From positions 2,633,501-2,697,500 of the forward strand of contig RHDP01000001.1 of NCBI GenBank assembly GCA_003725745.1: a stretch of 64,000 nt of DNA, read 5' to 3'. The notes beneath the pieces were generated by a model that was not told the DNA's origin, made no database searches, and saw only the letters and a list, made by a program, of their open reading frames with translations. The stretch comes from Streptomyces sp. I6. Its GTDB lineage: Bacteria; Actinomycetota; Actinomycetes; Streptomycetales; Streptomycetaceae. Position 1 is the stretch's first letter, and each line of letters opens with the position of its first letter. The position numbers were made by a program, and so were the translations under genes. Below are positions 43,334 through 52,292 of this stretch, in pieces.

Positions 43334-45562
43334 ATGCGTTCCAACCGACTCGCCATCGTCGGTGCGGGCCCCAGCTGCACCTACGTGCTGGACCGGCTCG
43401 CCGCGACGGCGCGGGCGGCTACGACGGCCCTGTCGCTCGACATCCACATATTCGACCGCACAGGGCAGTTCGGCGCCGGGCAGGTGCACAGTCCCGAGCA
43501 GCCGGTCACCAGCTTCCTCAACCGCATCGTCGGCCAGGTGGCGTTCGCGGCGGACGAGAGCGTCGTCGGAGCGGGACCGCTGCTGCCTCAGGAGGACCGG
43601 CCCACCCTGCTCGACTGGTGCCGCGCCAGGTACGAGGAGACGAAGGACCCCGTCTTCGACCTGGCCGCCGAGGACTGGCCGAAGCGCTACGTCCACGGCC
43701 TGGCGCTCGCCGACCAGTTCCGACGGTATGTCAGGATACTGCGGCACGTGCCGGGCGTGGAGGTCCATGTGCACCACAGCGAGGTGACCGACCTCCGGGA
43801 ACTGGCGGACGGCCGACTGGCCGTCATCGACGGAACCGGCGAGCCCGTCCTCGACGCCGACCACGTCCTGATGCTGACCGGGCACTCCTCCAACGACCCG
43901 GACCGCTACCCCAGGCAGGCCGCGTGGGCCCGGTTCGCCGAGCGGCACCGGGCGGCCTTCGTCCCCTCCGCCTACCCGCTGGAGAAGGCCTTCGAGCCCG
44001 GCCAGGCCGGACCCGGCAGCACCGTCGGCTGTGTCGGCATGGGCCTCACCGGCATCGACGTCATCCTGCACCTGACCGAGGGCCGGGGCGGTGTCTTCGA
44101 GGAGCGGCCCGACGGCACCCTGGCCTACCGGGCCTCCGGCCAGGAGCCGGACTCCATCGTCCTGTTCAGCCGCGCCGGGCTGTTCACCTTCGCCCGGCCC
44201 TACAACGCCAAGGAACGCAACCCCGGGGAACTGGAGCACCGGGGCGTCTTCCTGGTGGAGGACGCGGTGCACCGGCTGCGCCGGTCCGCGGGCCGTCCCG
44301 TCACCATCGGCGGCCTCGAGCAGCGCCAGCTCGACTTCCGCGACCACGTCTTCCCCGTGATCGTGCTGGAGATGGCCCACCTGTACTACACCACGCTCCT
44401 CGGCGCCGGCTTCGGCCGCCGGCTGGAGGCGGCGGCCCGGCCCGAGTACGAGGCGTTCCTCGCCGACGGCGGCCGTGGCGCACCCTCCGACGACTCCGTG
44501 CGCCGGCTCCTGGCCCCGCTGGAGGCCCTGGTGGACGAGGCGGCGGAGACCCTCGACGCGGTCCTGGCGGGCACGCTGGGCCTGGCCGCGGCCAAGGAGC
44601 ACGAGTGGGACGCCGAAGCGGCGCTGCGCCGGCTCCTGGAGGTGGTCTTCGGGCCCGAGCAGGCGGCCGGCCTCGCCGAACGGCTGGACGATCCGGCCCG
44701 GTTCGCGGCCGGTGTCGCGGCCGTCGAGTCCCCCTGGCGGCACCCGAAGAGCGTCGGTGCCCAGCGGTTCTCCTGGGAGCGCTCGATCCGGCCGATCGAC
44801 CGCGGCTCGTTCGCCACACCCGGCGAATACCGCGCGGCGATGCTCGACTTCCTCGACGTCGACCACCGCTGGGCCGCCCAGGACAACCTGTCCAACCCGG
44901 CCAAGGCGGCAGCCGACGGGGTCTGGCGCGACCTGCGGGACGTGCTGGCGGCGGCGGTCGACTTCGGCGGGCTGCACGCCGCGTCGCACCGCGACTTCCT
45001 GGACGTCTTCATGCGCCACCACAACCGGCTGTGCAACGGCGCCGCCCTGGAGGTCATGGAGAAGGTCCGCGCCCTGATCCAGCACGGCCTGGTCGATGTC
45101 TCGGCAGGTCCCGAGGCCGAGGTGGCACTGGACGAGAGCAGCGGACGCTTCGTGGTGCGCGGCGCTGTCACCGGTGCCGAACTGCCGGTCGACATCCTCG
45201 TCGACTCACGCGTCCACCCCTTCGACGCCGAGAACGACGTCCTGCCGCTCTACCCGAACCTGCTGCGACACGGACTCGTCCGCAAGTGGCGCAACCCGGG
45301 CATCGGCGAACCGGACTTCGCGCCCGGCGGGCTGGATCTCACGGAGGACTTCCACCCGGTGCGTGCCGACGGCGAGGTGGACCGGCGGCTCACCCTGCTC
45401 GGCCCGCCCAGCGAGGGCGTGATGTTCTTCCAGCTGGGCGCGCTGCGCCCGAACCAGAACCATCACGTCATGCAGGACATCCTGTGCTGGATCCGGGAGT
45501 TCTGGCTCCATGACGGTGCCGCCGCCGACACGGCCGGCACGCCCCTCACGACGGGAGTGTGA
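43334..45562 (+). CDS. FAD/NAD(P)-binding protein (NAD_binding_9 family)
   Basis: This 742-residue cytoplasmic flavoprotein has its FAD loop at the N-terminus, LAIVGAGPSCTYVLDRL, followed by FDRTGQFGAGQVHSPEQP and SFLNRIVGQVAF. A second dinucleotide site is GCVGMGLTGIDVIL. This resembles the large actinobacterial FAD/NAD(P)-binding proteins of PF13454, whose reactions are mostly unknown. A C-terminal half of about 350 residues, rich in helices, ends with EGVMFFQLGALRPNQNHHVM. In this cluster it may oxidise an amine or alcohol of the phosphonate or peptide. The start ATG 43334 follows GGAGA. The stop lies 3 bp before the next start. Confidence 0.78.
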   Translation: MRSNRLAIVGAGPSCTYVLDRLAATARAATTALSLDIHIFDRTGQFGAGQVHSPEQPVTSFLNRIVGQVAFAADESVVGAGPLLPQEDRPTLLDWCRARYEETKDPVFDLAAEDWPKRYVHGLALADQFRRYVRILRHVPGVEVHVHHSEVTDLRELADGRLAVIDGTGEPVLDADHVLMLTGHSSNDPDRYPRQAAWARFAERHRAAFVPSAYPLEKAFEPGQAGPGSTVGCVGMGLTGIDVILHLTEGRGGVFEERPDGTLAYRASGQEPDSIVLFSRAGLFTFARPYNAKERNPGELEHRGVFLVEDAVHRLRRSAGRPVTIGGLEQRQLDFRDHVFPVIVLEMAHLYYTTLLGAGFGRRLEAAARPEYEAFLADGGRGAPSDDSVRRLLAPLEALVDEAAETLDAVLAGTLGLAAAKEHEWDAEAALRRLLEVVFGPEQAAGLAERLDDPARFAAGVAAVESPWRHPKSVGAQRFSWERSIRPIDRGSFATPGEYRAAMLDFLDVDHRWAAQDNLSNPAKAAADGVWRDLRDVLAAAVDFGGLHAASHRDFLDVFMRHHNRLCNGAALEVMEKVRALIQHGLVDVSAGPEAEVALDESSGRFVVRGAVTGAELPVDILVDSRVHPFDAENDVLPLYPNLLRHGLVRKWRNPGIGEPDFAPGGLDLTEDFHPVRADGEVDRRLTLLGPPSEGVMFFQLGALRPNQNHHVMQDILCWIREFWLHDGAAADTAGTPLTTGV

Positions 45563-45565
45563 AGG

Positions 45566-46279
45566 ATGACGGCCCCACACGGCGAAGGCGCCGAACGGCT
45601 CGACGAGATCGCGGCGATCCACGCCCGCCTGCGTGCGGACGCGGCCGCCCTGGACGACGCGGCGGCCCGTGAGGCGACCCGACTGCCGGGCTGGAGCAGG
45701 GGACATGTCCTCACCCACCTCGGCGACCTGGCCCGTGCCTTCGCCCGGCAGGCTCGCTACGCCCTCGAGGGCCGGACCGTCGAGGTGTACGACGGCGGCC
45801 GCCCGGGTCGCGACGCGGGCATCGAGCGGGGCGCCGGCCGATCCGCGGCGGAGCTGCGGGAGTCGCTGGAGGACGGGCTCACGCGGCTGGAGAAGGCGTG
45901 GGCCGAGCTGGGCCCCGACGACTGGAGTCTGCGCTGCGCCTACCGCGACGCGGATCTGCTGGCCACCCAGCTGTGCTGGTGGCGCGAGGCGCACATCCAC
46001 TACGCCGACCTGGGCACCGGCTACCGGCCCGAGGAGTGGGGCGACGCCCTCGGCGCGCACCTCGTCGAATACCTGCTGCCCCGGCTGCCGGCGGCCCGTA
46101 CCACGGTGCTGTTGTCCGCCGACACGGCGCGCCGCTGGGAGTACGGGGCGGGCACCCCGACCACGGTCCACGGCACCCAGAACACCCTGGCGGCCTGGCT
46201 GGCCGGGCGATCCGCAGCCGAGCTGCCCAAGGGCTACGGGTCCACCGACTCGCTGCCGGATCTGGGCCCCTGGCCCTGA
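45566..46279 (+). CDS. Mycothiol-dependent maleylpyruvate isomerase-family protein
   Basis: This 237-residue protein is of the DinB/MDMPI fold. The metal site is visible: His in PGWSRGHVLTHL and the E-x3-H pair in WWREAHIHYADLG. The N-terminal four-helix bundle and C-terminal SCP2-like part match the normal length of about 240. Members catalyse mycothiol-dependent isomerisation or conjugation, so it could use mycothiol as a cofactor or for detoxifying a reactive intermediate. It starts at ATG 45566 with GAAGG overlapping the previous stop region. Confidence 0.85.
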   Translation: MTAPHGEGAERLDEIAAIHARLRADAAALDDAAAREATRLPGWSRGHVLTHLGDLARAFARQARYALEGRTVEVYDGGRPGRDAGIERGAGRSAAELRESLEDGLTRLEKAWAELGPDDWSLRCAYRDADLLATQLCWWREAHIHYADLGTGYRPEEWGDALGAHLVEYLLPRLPAARTTVLLSADTARRWEYGAGTPTTVHGTQNTLAAWLAGRSAAELPKGYGSTDSLPDLGPWP

Positions 46280-46346
46280 CCGGCGGTCCCGGTCACCGCA
46301 CCCCGCGGGCCGGGGACACCACGCACGATCGAAGGAGACGACAGGC

Positions 46347-46988
46347 ATGGCGGCACAGACACAGACTCTCAGCGGTGACACCGGTCTGGTGCTGCCCGAG
46401 TTCGACGCCCCGCCGCAGGACCCCTATCCGCTGATGCGTGCATGGCTGGACTCCGCCGTGGCCCGCGAGGTCCGGGAGCCGTACGCGGCGGTGCTGGCCA
46501 CCGCCGACCGGACGGGCCGGGCGTCCAGCCGGGTGCTGCTGGTCAAGGAGATCGACGACCGGGGGCTGTTGTTCACCAGCTTCCGGGGCAGCCGCAAGGG
46601 CCGGGACCTGGCCGTGACGCCCTGGGGGTCGCTCACCTTCTACTGGCGGGAGACGCTCCAGCAACTCACCGTGCAGGGCCCGGTGGAGGTCCTCAGCGGC
46701 GCGGAGTCCGACGAGCTGTTCGCACGGCGGCCGCTCACCGCGCAGGCCACCACGGCGGTCTCCCGGCAGAGCCGGCCGCTCGCCGACGAGGCCGAGCTGA
46801 AGGCCGGCGCGAAGGCGCTGGCCGCCGCGGGCGGCCCGGTCGCCCGCCCGGACGAGTGGACCGGCTACCGGCTGGTGCCGCAGGCCATCGAGTTCTGGTA
46901 CGGCAGCCCCGACCGGCTGCACCGGCGGCTTCGCTACGACCGCGGCGCCGACACCGCCGACTGGACGCACCAGCGGCTCCAGCCGTGA
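46347..46988 (+). CDS. PNPOx/PhzG-like flavin oxidase
   Basis: This 213-residue FMN-binding split-barrel protein is of the pyridoxamine-phosphate oxidase family. RASSRVLLVKEIDDRGLLF and FTSFRGSRKGRDLA form the FMN pocket, SLTFYWRETLQQLTVQG the barrel core, and the conserved C-terminal dimer segment reads FWYGSPDRLHRRLRY. It lacks the exact R-L-H-D signature for pyridoxal synthesis and resembles PhzG, which oxidises a biosynthetic intermediate. Context suggests tailoring (dehydrogenation) of the peptide or diaminopropionate unit. AAGGAGA (46332-46338) precedes ATG 46347. Confidence 0.85.
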   Translation: MAAQTQTLSGDTGLVLPEFDAPPQDPYPLMRAWLDSAVAREVREPYAAVLATADRTGRASSRVLLVKEIDDRGLLFTSFRGSRKGRDLAVTPWGSLTFYWRETLQQLTVQGPVEVLSGAESDELFARRPLTAQATTAVSRQSRPLADEAELKAGAKALAAAGGPVARPDEWTGYRLVPQAIEFWYGSPDRLHRRLRYDRGADTADWTHQRLQP

Positions 46989-47033
46989 GGCACTCAGTCC
47001 TGATCCGACCGGCAACGACCTTGGAGAGACCCC

Positions 47034-48389
47034 ATGCACGCTAGCGACCCGCTCCGGGCGGTGGCCGACGACCTGGTCGCCGGGATGCGCCGGCACCGCC
47101 CGCCGGGATGCGCGGGCACCTCGGGCGCGGTCCAGGCCTGGTACCGCACCAGCGGACGCTTCGCCGAGGGCGGGGTCAGCGACATCAGCGTCCAGCGGGG
47201 CGAGGGCACGTCCGCCAGGTACGTGCTGCGCGACGGCTTCCGGCACCGCTCGGTGCCGGGCCTCGATCCGTACGCCGCCGTCCTCGACGGGGACGGCGGC
47301 CGAGCGCCCGCGGGCACCGGCCCGGGACGGCCCGCCGGGGGCCGTCCCGGGCCCGAGTGGATGGACCTCACCTCCGTCCTGTCCGTGCTCGGCGAACTGG
47401 AGCGGTCGGCCCGGGACTTCGACCCGGCCGTGGCCCAGGTCGTCATCGACTTCGAGCTGAGCGAGCAGGACATGGTCCTCGCCCGGGACGACCGGATCCG
47501 CGAGGAGCACCGGCTGCTCAGCTATCTCACCGTCCGGGTCATCGCCCGCAGGGGCGGCCGGATGTCCACCGGCTTCTACACCCCCGGCACCAGCGGCCCC
47601 CTGGACGGCATCGACGCCGCTGCCGCCGGTGCCGAGGTCGCCCGGCGCGCGGTGACGGGCCTCGACGCCCGGCCCGCCCCGGTGGGCCACCTCCCGGTCG
47701 TGGTGGCCGGGGGGCGGGGCATGGTCCTGCTCCACGAGGCCTGCTGCCACCCGCTGGAGGGCGACGAGGTGCTGCGCGGCTCCGTCTACGCCGGACGGAT
47801 CGGCGAGACCATCGCCTCCCCGCTGGTCACCATCACGGACGACCCCACCGTCCCGGGAGCGGTCGGTTCCTTCGGCCACGACGACGAGGGCACGCCCGGA
47901 ACACCGACGACGCTCATCGAGAACGGCGTCCTCAGGGGCTATCTGACGGACCAGGAGTCGGCGGCCCGCCTCGGCCTCGCGCCCAGCGGCAACGGCCGGT
48001 GCACCACCGTGCTGCACCCGCCGCAGCCCCGGATGACGAACACCTGCCTCTCGGCCGGTACGTCCGGCGTCGAGGACATCGTCTCCGGCACCGAGTACGG
48101 GATCTACGCCCAGCACGTCGGAGGTGGCGAAGTCATCGAGTCCACCGGCGAGTTCACCTTCCGCGTGACCAACGGCTTCCTGATCGAGAACGGCAGGATC
48201 ACCGACCCCATCGAGGAGACGACCATTACGGGAACGGGAACCCAGGTGCTCGGGGACATCGACGCGATAGCCGACGACCCCGTCGTCGGGGCCGCCAAGT
48301 GCGGCAAGTTCGGCCAGTGGGTGCCGGTGGGTGTGGTCGGCCCGACCCTGCGCGTGCGGTCGCTCCTGGTCGGCGGTACCGGGCGATGA
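47034..48389 (+). CDS. TldD-family metalloprotease subunit
   Basis: This 451-residue protein is the catalytic-type TldD half. The zinc motif is HEACCH in GMVLLHEACCHPLEGDEVL (HExxxH). ITDDPTVPGAVGSFGHDDEG and TTLIENGVLRGYLTDQESAA are conserved TldD signatures, and IVSGTEYGIYAQHVGGGEV follows. TldD/TldE heterodimers thread and cleave unfolded or modified peptides (for example microcin B17 leader). Placed in a small-molecule cluster, it more likely trims or modifies a peptide intermediate. It is coupled to the TldE gene by ATGA. Confidence 0.9.
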   Translation: MHASDPLRAVADDLVAGMRRHRPPGCAGTSGAVQAWYRTSGRFAEGGVSDISVQRGEGTSARYVLRDGFRHRSVPGLDPYAAVLDGDGGRAPAGTGPGRPAGGRPGPEWMDLTSVLSVLGELERSARDFDPAVAQVVIDFELSEQDMVLARDDRIREEHRLLSYLTVRVIARRGGRMSTGFYTPGTSGPLDGIDAAAAGAEVARRAVTGLDARPAPVGHLPVVVAGGRGMVLLHEACCHPLEGDEVLRGSVYAGRIGETIASPLVTITDDPTVPGAVGSFGHDDEGTPGTPTTLIENGVLRGYLTDQESAARLGLAPSGNGRCTTVLHPPQPRMTNTCLSAGTSGVEDIVSGTEYGIYAQHVGGGEVIESTGEFTFRVTNGFLIENGRITDPIEETTITGTGTQVLGDIDAIADDPVVGAAKCGKFGQWVPVGVVGPTLRVRSLLVGGTGR

Positions 48390-49690
48390 GCGAGGCATCC
48401 GGCTTCCTGAACGCGACCGCCGCCGGCCGGGGCGCCGACTCCGAGGTCTGGGAGAACACCCACGAGACCGACGAACTGGTCTGCCGGGAGGGCGCGGTGG
48501 AACGCCGCGTCGCCGCCACCACCACGGCCACCGCCCTCACCGTCTGGAAGGACGGGGCCGAGGGATACGCCGTGCACATCCCCGGCGGAGCCGACGCCGC
48601 GCTCGTCGACACCGCCCTCGCGGTCGGCCGGGCCCTGGGCTCCGCGGCGCCCGCGCCCGCCCGCCCCACCACGCCGGCCGCGGGGCCCCGGCTGCTCGCG
48701 CAACCGCGGCTCGACGAAGCCGTGGCCCGGCGCCTCGCCCGGCTCACCGCGGGCCCAGCCGACGTGGACGTCGAGCTGCGCGCCCGGGCCGACCGGTCGA
48801 GGGTCCTGCTGCACCGCGCCGGCTGCGAGCCGCTGCGGCACACGACGGGCACCGTCCAGTTGCAGGCCCGGATCACCGCCAAGGGCCCGCGCGTCGGGTT
48901 CATCGCACACCAGATGTTCGGGCGGTCGGTGGACGCCGTTTTGGAGGACGCCGCAGGCGCGGAGCTGGACGACCTGACGGCCCTCGCCCGCGTGCTGGCC
49001 CGCGAACCCGTGCCCCGGATCTCCCACGACGACGTCCTGGTGGACGGGCGTGTGATGGTGAAGCTGCTCATGCTCGCCGTGCCCGCCTTCCAACTGGACT
49101 CCGTCCTGGAGGGCCGCTCGCCGCTGGCCGGCCGCACCGCCGAGCGGATCGGCAGCGCGGGCCTGTCCCTCGTGGACGACCCCACGGCGGCGGACAGCCC
49201 CCTGCCCACGCCCTGGGACGACGAGGGCACCGCGTGCCGCCCCACCACGCTGCTGGAGAACGGCGTGCTGCGCGGCTTCCTCAGCTCGCGCCGCACCGCC
49301 GCCCGGGCCGGCACGGTCAGCACCGGCTCGGGCCGCCGGGGTCCCTCCGGCGAAATGCCCACGGTGCAGCCGGGGTTCCTGGCCCTGCGCCCCGCCACCT
49401 CGCTCGGGGACGCCCCGCTCGACGGCAGGACGCTGCTGAAGGTGGTGCAGGCGAACGGCGCCCACACGTCGAACGCCATCACAGGCGACTTCTCCATCGG
49501 CGCCAACGCGGTCCTCCTCACCCCCGACGGGGCCCGGCACAACGCCGGCAACATCACCCTCGCCGGCAACGTGTTCCGGTTGCTCGCCCGGATCGACGGC
49601 CATGACGGGCGGACGCGTCTCCACCGCAGCCACACCTCCTTCATCGCGAGCCCCGGCGTCTGGACGTCCGGGCTCACGATCGGGAGGTGA
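48386..49690 (+). CDS. TldE/PmbA-family subunit
   Basis: This 434-residue partner of the preceding TldD has the same fold but no HExxxH motif, as expected for TldE. Recognisable parts are SLVDDPTAADSPLPTPWDDE, TTLLENGVLRGFLSSRRTAA and the C-terminal FSIGANAVLLTPDGARHNAG. Together they should form the heterodimer that encloses a peptide channel. Starts by ATGA overlap with tldD, so stoichiometric expression is likely. The pair lies between oxidative tailoring genes and the exporter. Confidence 0.88.
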   Translation: MSEASGFLNATAAGRGADSEVWENTHETDELVCREGAVERRVAATTTATALTVWKDGAEGYAVHIPGGADAALVDTALAVGRALGSAAPAPARPTTPAAGPRLLAQPRLDEAVARRLARLTAGPADVDVELRARADRSRVLLHRAGCEPLRHTTGTVQLQARITAKGPRVGFIAHQMFGRSVDAVLEDAAGAELDDLTALARVLAREPVPRISHDDVLVDGRVMVKLLMLAVPAFQLDSVLEGRSPLAGRTAERIGSAGLSLVDDPTAADSPLPTPWDDEGTACRPTTLLENGVLRGFLSSRRTAARAGTVSTGSGRRGPSGEMPTVQPGFLALRPATSLGDAPLDGRTLLKVVQANGAHTSNAITGDFSIGANAVLLTPDGARHNAGNITLAGNVFRLLARIDGHDGRTRLHRSHTSFIASPGVWTSGLTIGR

Positions 49691-49697
49691 CCGCGCC

Positions 49698-50954
49698 ATG
49701 ACACTGCTGAGGCACCGGGAGTTCCGCCTCTTCTGGGCCGCGCAGACGGCCAGCACCCTCGGCGCCAACATGAGCCGGGTGGCGCTGCCGCTGCTGGCCG
49801 CGACGACGCTGGCCGCCACCCCCTTCCAGATGGGGCTGCTGCAGGCGGCGCAGACCATCGCCTTCCTGCTCATCGGCCTTCCGGCGGGCACGCTGGTCGA
49901 CCGGATGCACCGACGGCCGATCCTCATCGCCTGCGATCTGCTGCGCGCGCTGTTCCTGACGTGCCTGGTCGTCGGGTTCGCGCTGGACTGGGTCGGCTTC
50001 ACCGGGCTGATGGCGGCGACACTGGCGATCGGATTCGCCACCGCCTTCTACGAAATCGCCTACCAGTCGTACATCCCGGCCGTGGTGGGACGGGCCCGCC
50101 TCGTCGAGGGCAACGCCAGGCTGGAGAGCACCAACGCCGCGGCCCGGCTCGCCGGGCCCACGCTCGGCGGCTCGCTCGTGCAGCTGCTGGGCGCGACGGC
50201 CGCCGTCGCCTCCCAGGCCGTGAGCCATCTGGCGTCGGCGCTGCTGGTGTCCCGGATGCGCACCGTCGAGGAGGCACCGGCCCGCGGGAACCGGCGCCGG
50301 ATGTCGGCCGAGATCGGCAGCGGCCTGCGGTTCGTGCTGCGGCAACCGGTGTTCCGGGCCATCACCGGCTCCGCCGCGACGTACAACTTCTTCTACGCGG
50401 TCATGCTGCCGCTGGTGATGCTGCTGCTGGTCAAGGAGCTGGGGCTGTCGGGGACCACCGTCGGCGTGCTGATGGCGGTCAGCGGACTCGGCGGCATCCT
50501 CGGGGCCGCGGCGGCCGGCCGGCTCGCCCGGCGGCTCGGGCAGGTGCGCGCCATGTGGCTGGCGTATCTGCTGACCGTGCCGACCACCTTGCTGATCCCG
50601 CTGTCGCACGGCGGCTGGGGCATCGCCCTGTTCGCCGTGCCCTGGTTCACCGTCAGCTTCGGCATCGTCGTCTACAACGTCGGCCAGGTCAGCATCCGGC
50701 AGGCCCTGTGCCCGCCGGACATGCTGGGGCGGATGAACGCCAGCGTGCGGTTCATCGTCTGGGGCATCCTCTCGCTCGGCTCGCTCACCGGCGGTGCCCT
50801 CGGCGAATGGATCGGCGTGCGCGGCGGCCTGTTCGTGGCGGGCGCCGGGATGACCGCCGGAGTCCTGTGGCTGCTGCTGTCCCGGCTGGTCCGGATGCGC
50901 CATCTGCCCGCCGAGGAGCCGCAGGCGGTACCGGACGCCGCCCCCTCCCCCTGA
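49698..50954 (+). CDS. MFS exporter
   Basis: This 418-residue major-facilitator membrane protein has 12 predicted hydrophobic segments. N-terminal REFRLFWAAQTASTLGANMS and the loop LPAGTLVDRMHRRPI (motif A-like, G-x3-D-R-x2-R-R) place it with the DHA/enterobactin-exporter-type (MFS_3) group. The ATG is at 49698, 7 bp after the tldE stop. Inferred role: export of the phosphonate product and self-resistance. The C-terminal 25 residues are soluble and proline-rich. Confidence 0.9.
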   Translation: MTLLRHREFRLFWAAQTASTLGANMSRVALPLLAATTLAATPFQMGLLQAAQTIAFLLIGLPAGTLVDRMHRRPILIACDLLRALFLTCLVVGFALDWVGFTGLMAATLAIGFATAFYEIAYQSYIPAVVGRARLVEGNARLESTNAAARLAGPTLGGSLVQLLGATAAVASQAVSHLASALLVSRMRTVEEAPARGNRRRMSAEIGSGLRFVLRQPVFRAITGSAATYNFFYAVMLPLVMLLLVKELGLSGTTVGVLMAVSGLGGILGAAAAGRLARRLGQVRAMWLAYLLTVPTTLLIPLSHGGWGIALFAVPWFTVSFGIVVYNVGQVSIRQALCPPDMLGRMNASVRFIVWGILSLGSLTGGALGEWIGVRGGLFVAGAGMTAGVLWLLLSRLVRMRHLPAEEPQAVPDAAPSP

Positions 50955-51006
50955 CACGACCTCGAAACCGACCGGCCCCCGAAGAGCCTGATCAAGGAGC
51001 ACCCCC

Positions 51007-52287
51007 ATGTCCGACCGGAAGACTCCCCGCTACGTGGTCTTCGTCGAGTCCCCGCTGACCGGCGCGGGCCAGGACTGCGCCCGGTTCCTGCTGGAGCAGG
51101 GCGTGACCCCCGTGGTGGTGGCGGCCCGGCCCGCAGCCATGGCGCCCTCGCTGATCCGCGACTACGCCGCACTGGGCGTGGAGGTCCGCGCCTGCGACAC
51201 CCATGACGCCGACGCCGTCGTCGCGGCCTGCCGGGAAATCGCCGCGGACGGCGAACTCGTCGGAGTCGCCTCGGTGTACGAGTACTACTGCGACATGGGC
51301 GCCCAGGTCGCCGCCCGGCTGGGGCTGCCCGGCCCGGACCCGGCGGCCGTGGCCGCCTGCCGTTCCAAGGCGTCCATGCGTGCCGCGATGGCCGGGACGC
51401 CCGGCCTCAACCCGCGCTTCCGGGTGTGCTCCTCCGCTGACGAGGCCGCGTCCGCCGGGACCTCGATCGGGTTCCCCGTCGTCGTCAAGCCGCTGGACCT
51501 CACCGGCAGCCTCTGGGTCCGCCGGTGCGAGACGGCCGAGGAGGTCGACGCGATCACCCGGGAGATCCTGGGGATCGGCGAGTACCTCGGCCAGGAAGTC
51601 ACCCCCCGGGTGGTCGTCGAGGAGTGCGTACCCGGCGCCGAGTACTCCGCAGAGGTCATGCACGGCAAGGTGCTCGGCCTCACCGAGAAGATCTGCAGCG
51701 CGCCCCCGCTGTTCCTGGAGATGGGCCACGTCTTCCCGGCGGAGGTCACCGGAGCGCGGGAGCGCCTGCTCGTCGAGAAGGCCGAGCAGGCCGTCAAGGC
51801 GATCGGCCTGACCTGGGGCCCCGCCCATGTCGAGCTCAAGCTGACCGCCGACGACAAGGACGCCCGGGTCATCGAGGTCAACGGGCGGATCGCCGGCGAC
51901 CGGATCCCCGAGGCGGTGCGGATCGCGAGCGGCGTCGACATGTGCCGCCTCCACATGACCGCGCTGCTGGGCGCCGCCCCCGACCTGAACGTCGTCTGCG
52001 ACCGCACCGCGGTCGTCCACTTTTTGATGTCGGCGCCGCTCGGCCGCCTCGACGCCATCGACGGCGTCGCCGAGGCGCAGGCCCTGGAGGGGGTGCACGA
52101 GGTGCACATGCGCCCCGGTGTGCAGCCGGGCATGGTCTACAGGGCCAACGGGTCGAACCGGGACCGCGCCGCCTGGATCATCGCCGAGGGCGCCGACCGC
52201 GACGAGGCGCTGGGCCGGGCCGCGGCGGCGGGCGAGAAGCTGACCTTCACCTGGTCGCCGGTGGACGAGTCCCAGGTCAGGGGCTGA
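51007..52287 (+). CDS. ATP-grasp ligase 1
   Basis: This 426-residue carboxylate-amine ligase is of the ATP-grasp superfamily. A preATP-grasp Rossmann-like domain (1-110) precedes the nucleotide-binding core: FPVVVKPLDLTGSLWVRRC, VVVEECVPGAEYSAEVMHGK, and Mg site RVIEVNGRIAGDRIPE. The N/E-N-R-x-G-G-D-like pattern is close to carnosine-synthase/L-amino-acid ligases. It probably activates a carboxylate as acyl phosphate for attack by an amino acid. It is the first of three ATP-grasp genes here, so the product may hold several amide bonds. GGAG lies before ATG 51007. Confidence 0.88.
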   Translation: MSDRKTPRYVVFVESPLTGAGQDCARFLLEQGVTPVVVAARPAAMAPSLIRDYAALGVEVRACDTHDADAVVAACREIAADGELVGVASVYEYYCDMGAQVAARLGLPGPDPAAVAACRSKASMRAAMAGTPGLNPRFRVCSSADEAASAGTSIGFPVVVKPLDLTGSLWVRRCETAEEVDAITREILGIGEYLGQEVTPRVVVEECVPGAEYSAEVMHGKVLGLTEKICSAPPLFLEMGHVFPAEVTGARERLLVEKAEQAVKAIGLTWGPAHVELKLTADDKDARVIEVNGRIAGDRIPEAVRIASGVDMCRLHMTALLGAAPDLNVVCDRTAVVHFLMSAPLGRLDAIDGVAEAQALEGVHEVHMRPGVQPGMVYRANGSNRDRAAWIIAEGADRDEALGRAAAAGEKLTFTWSPVDESQVRG

Positions 52288-52292
52288 CCACC

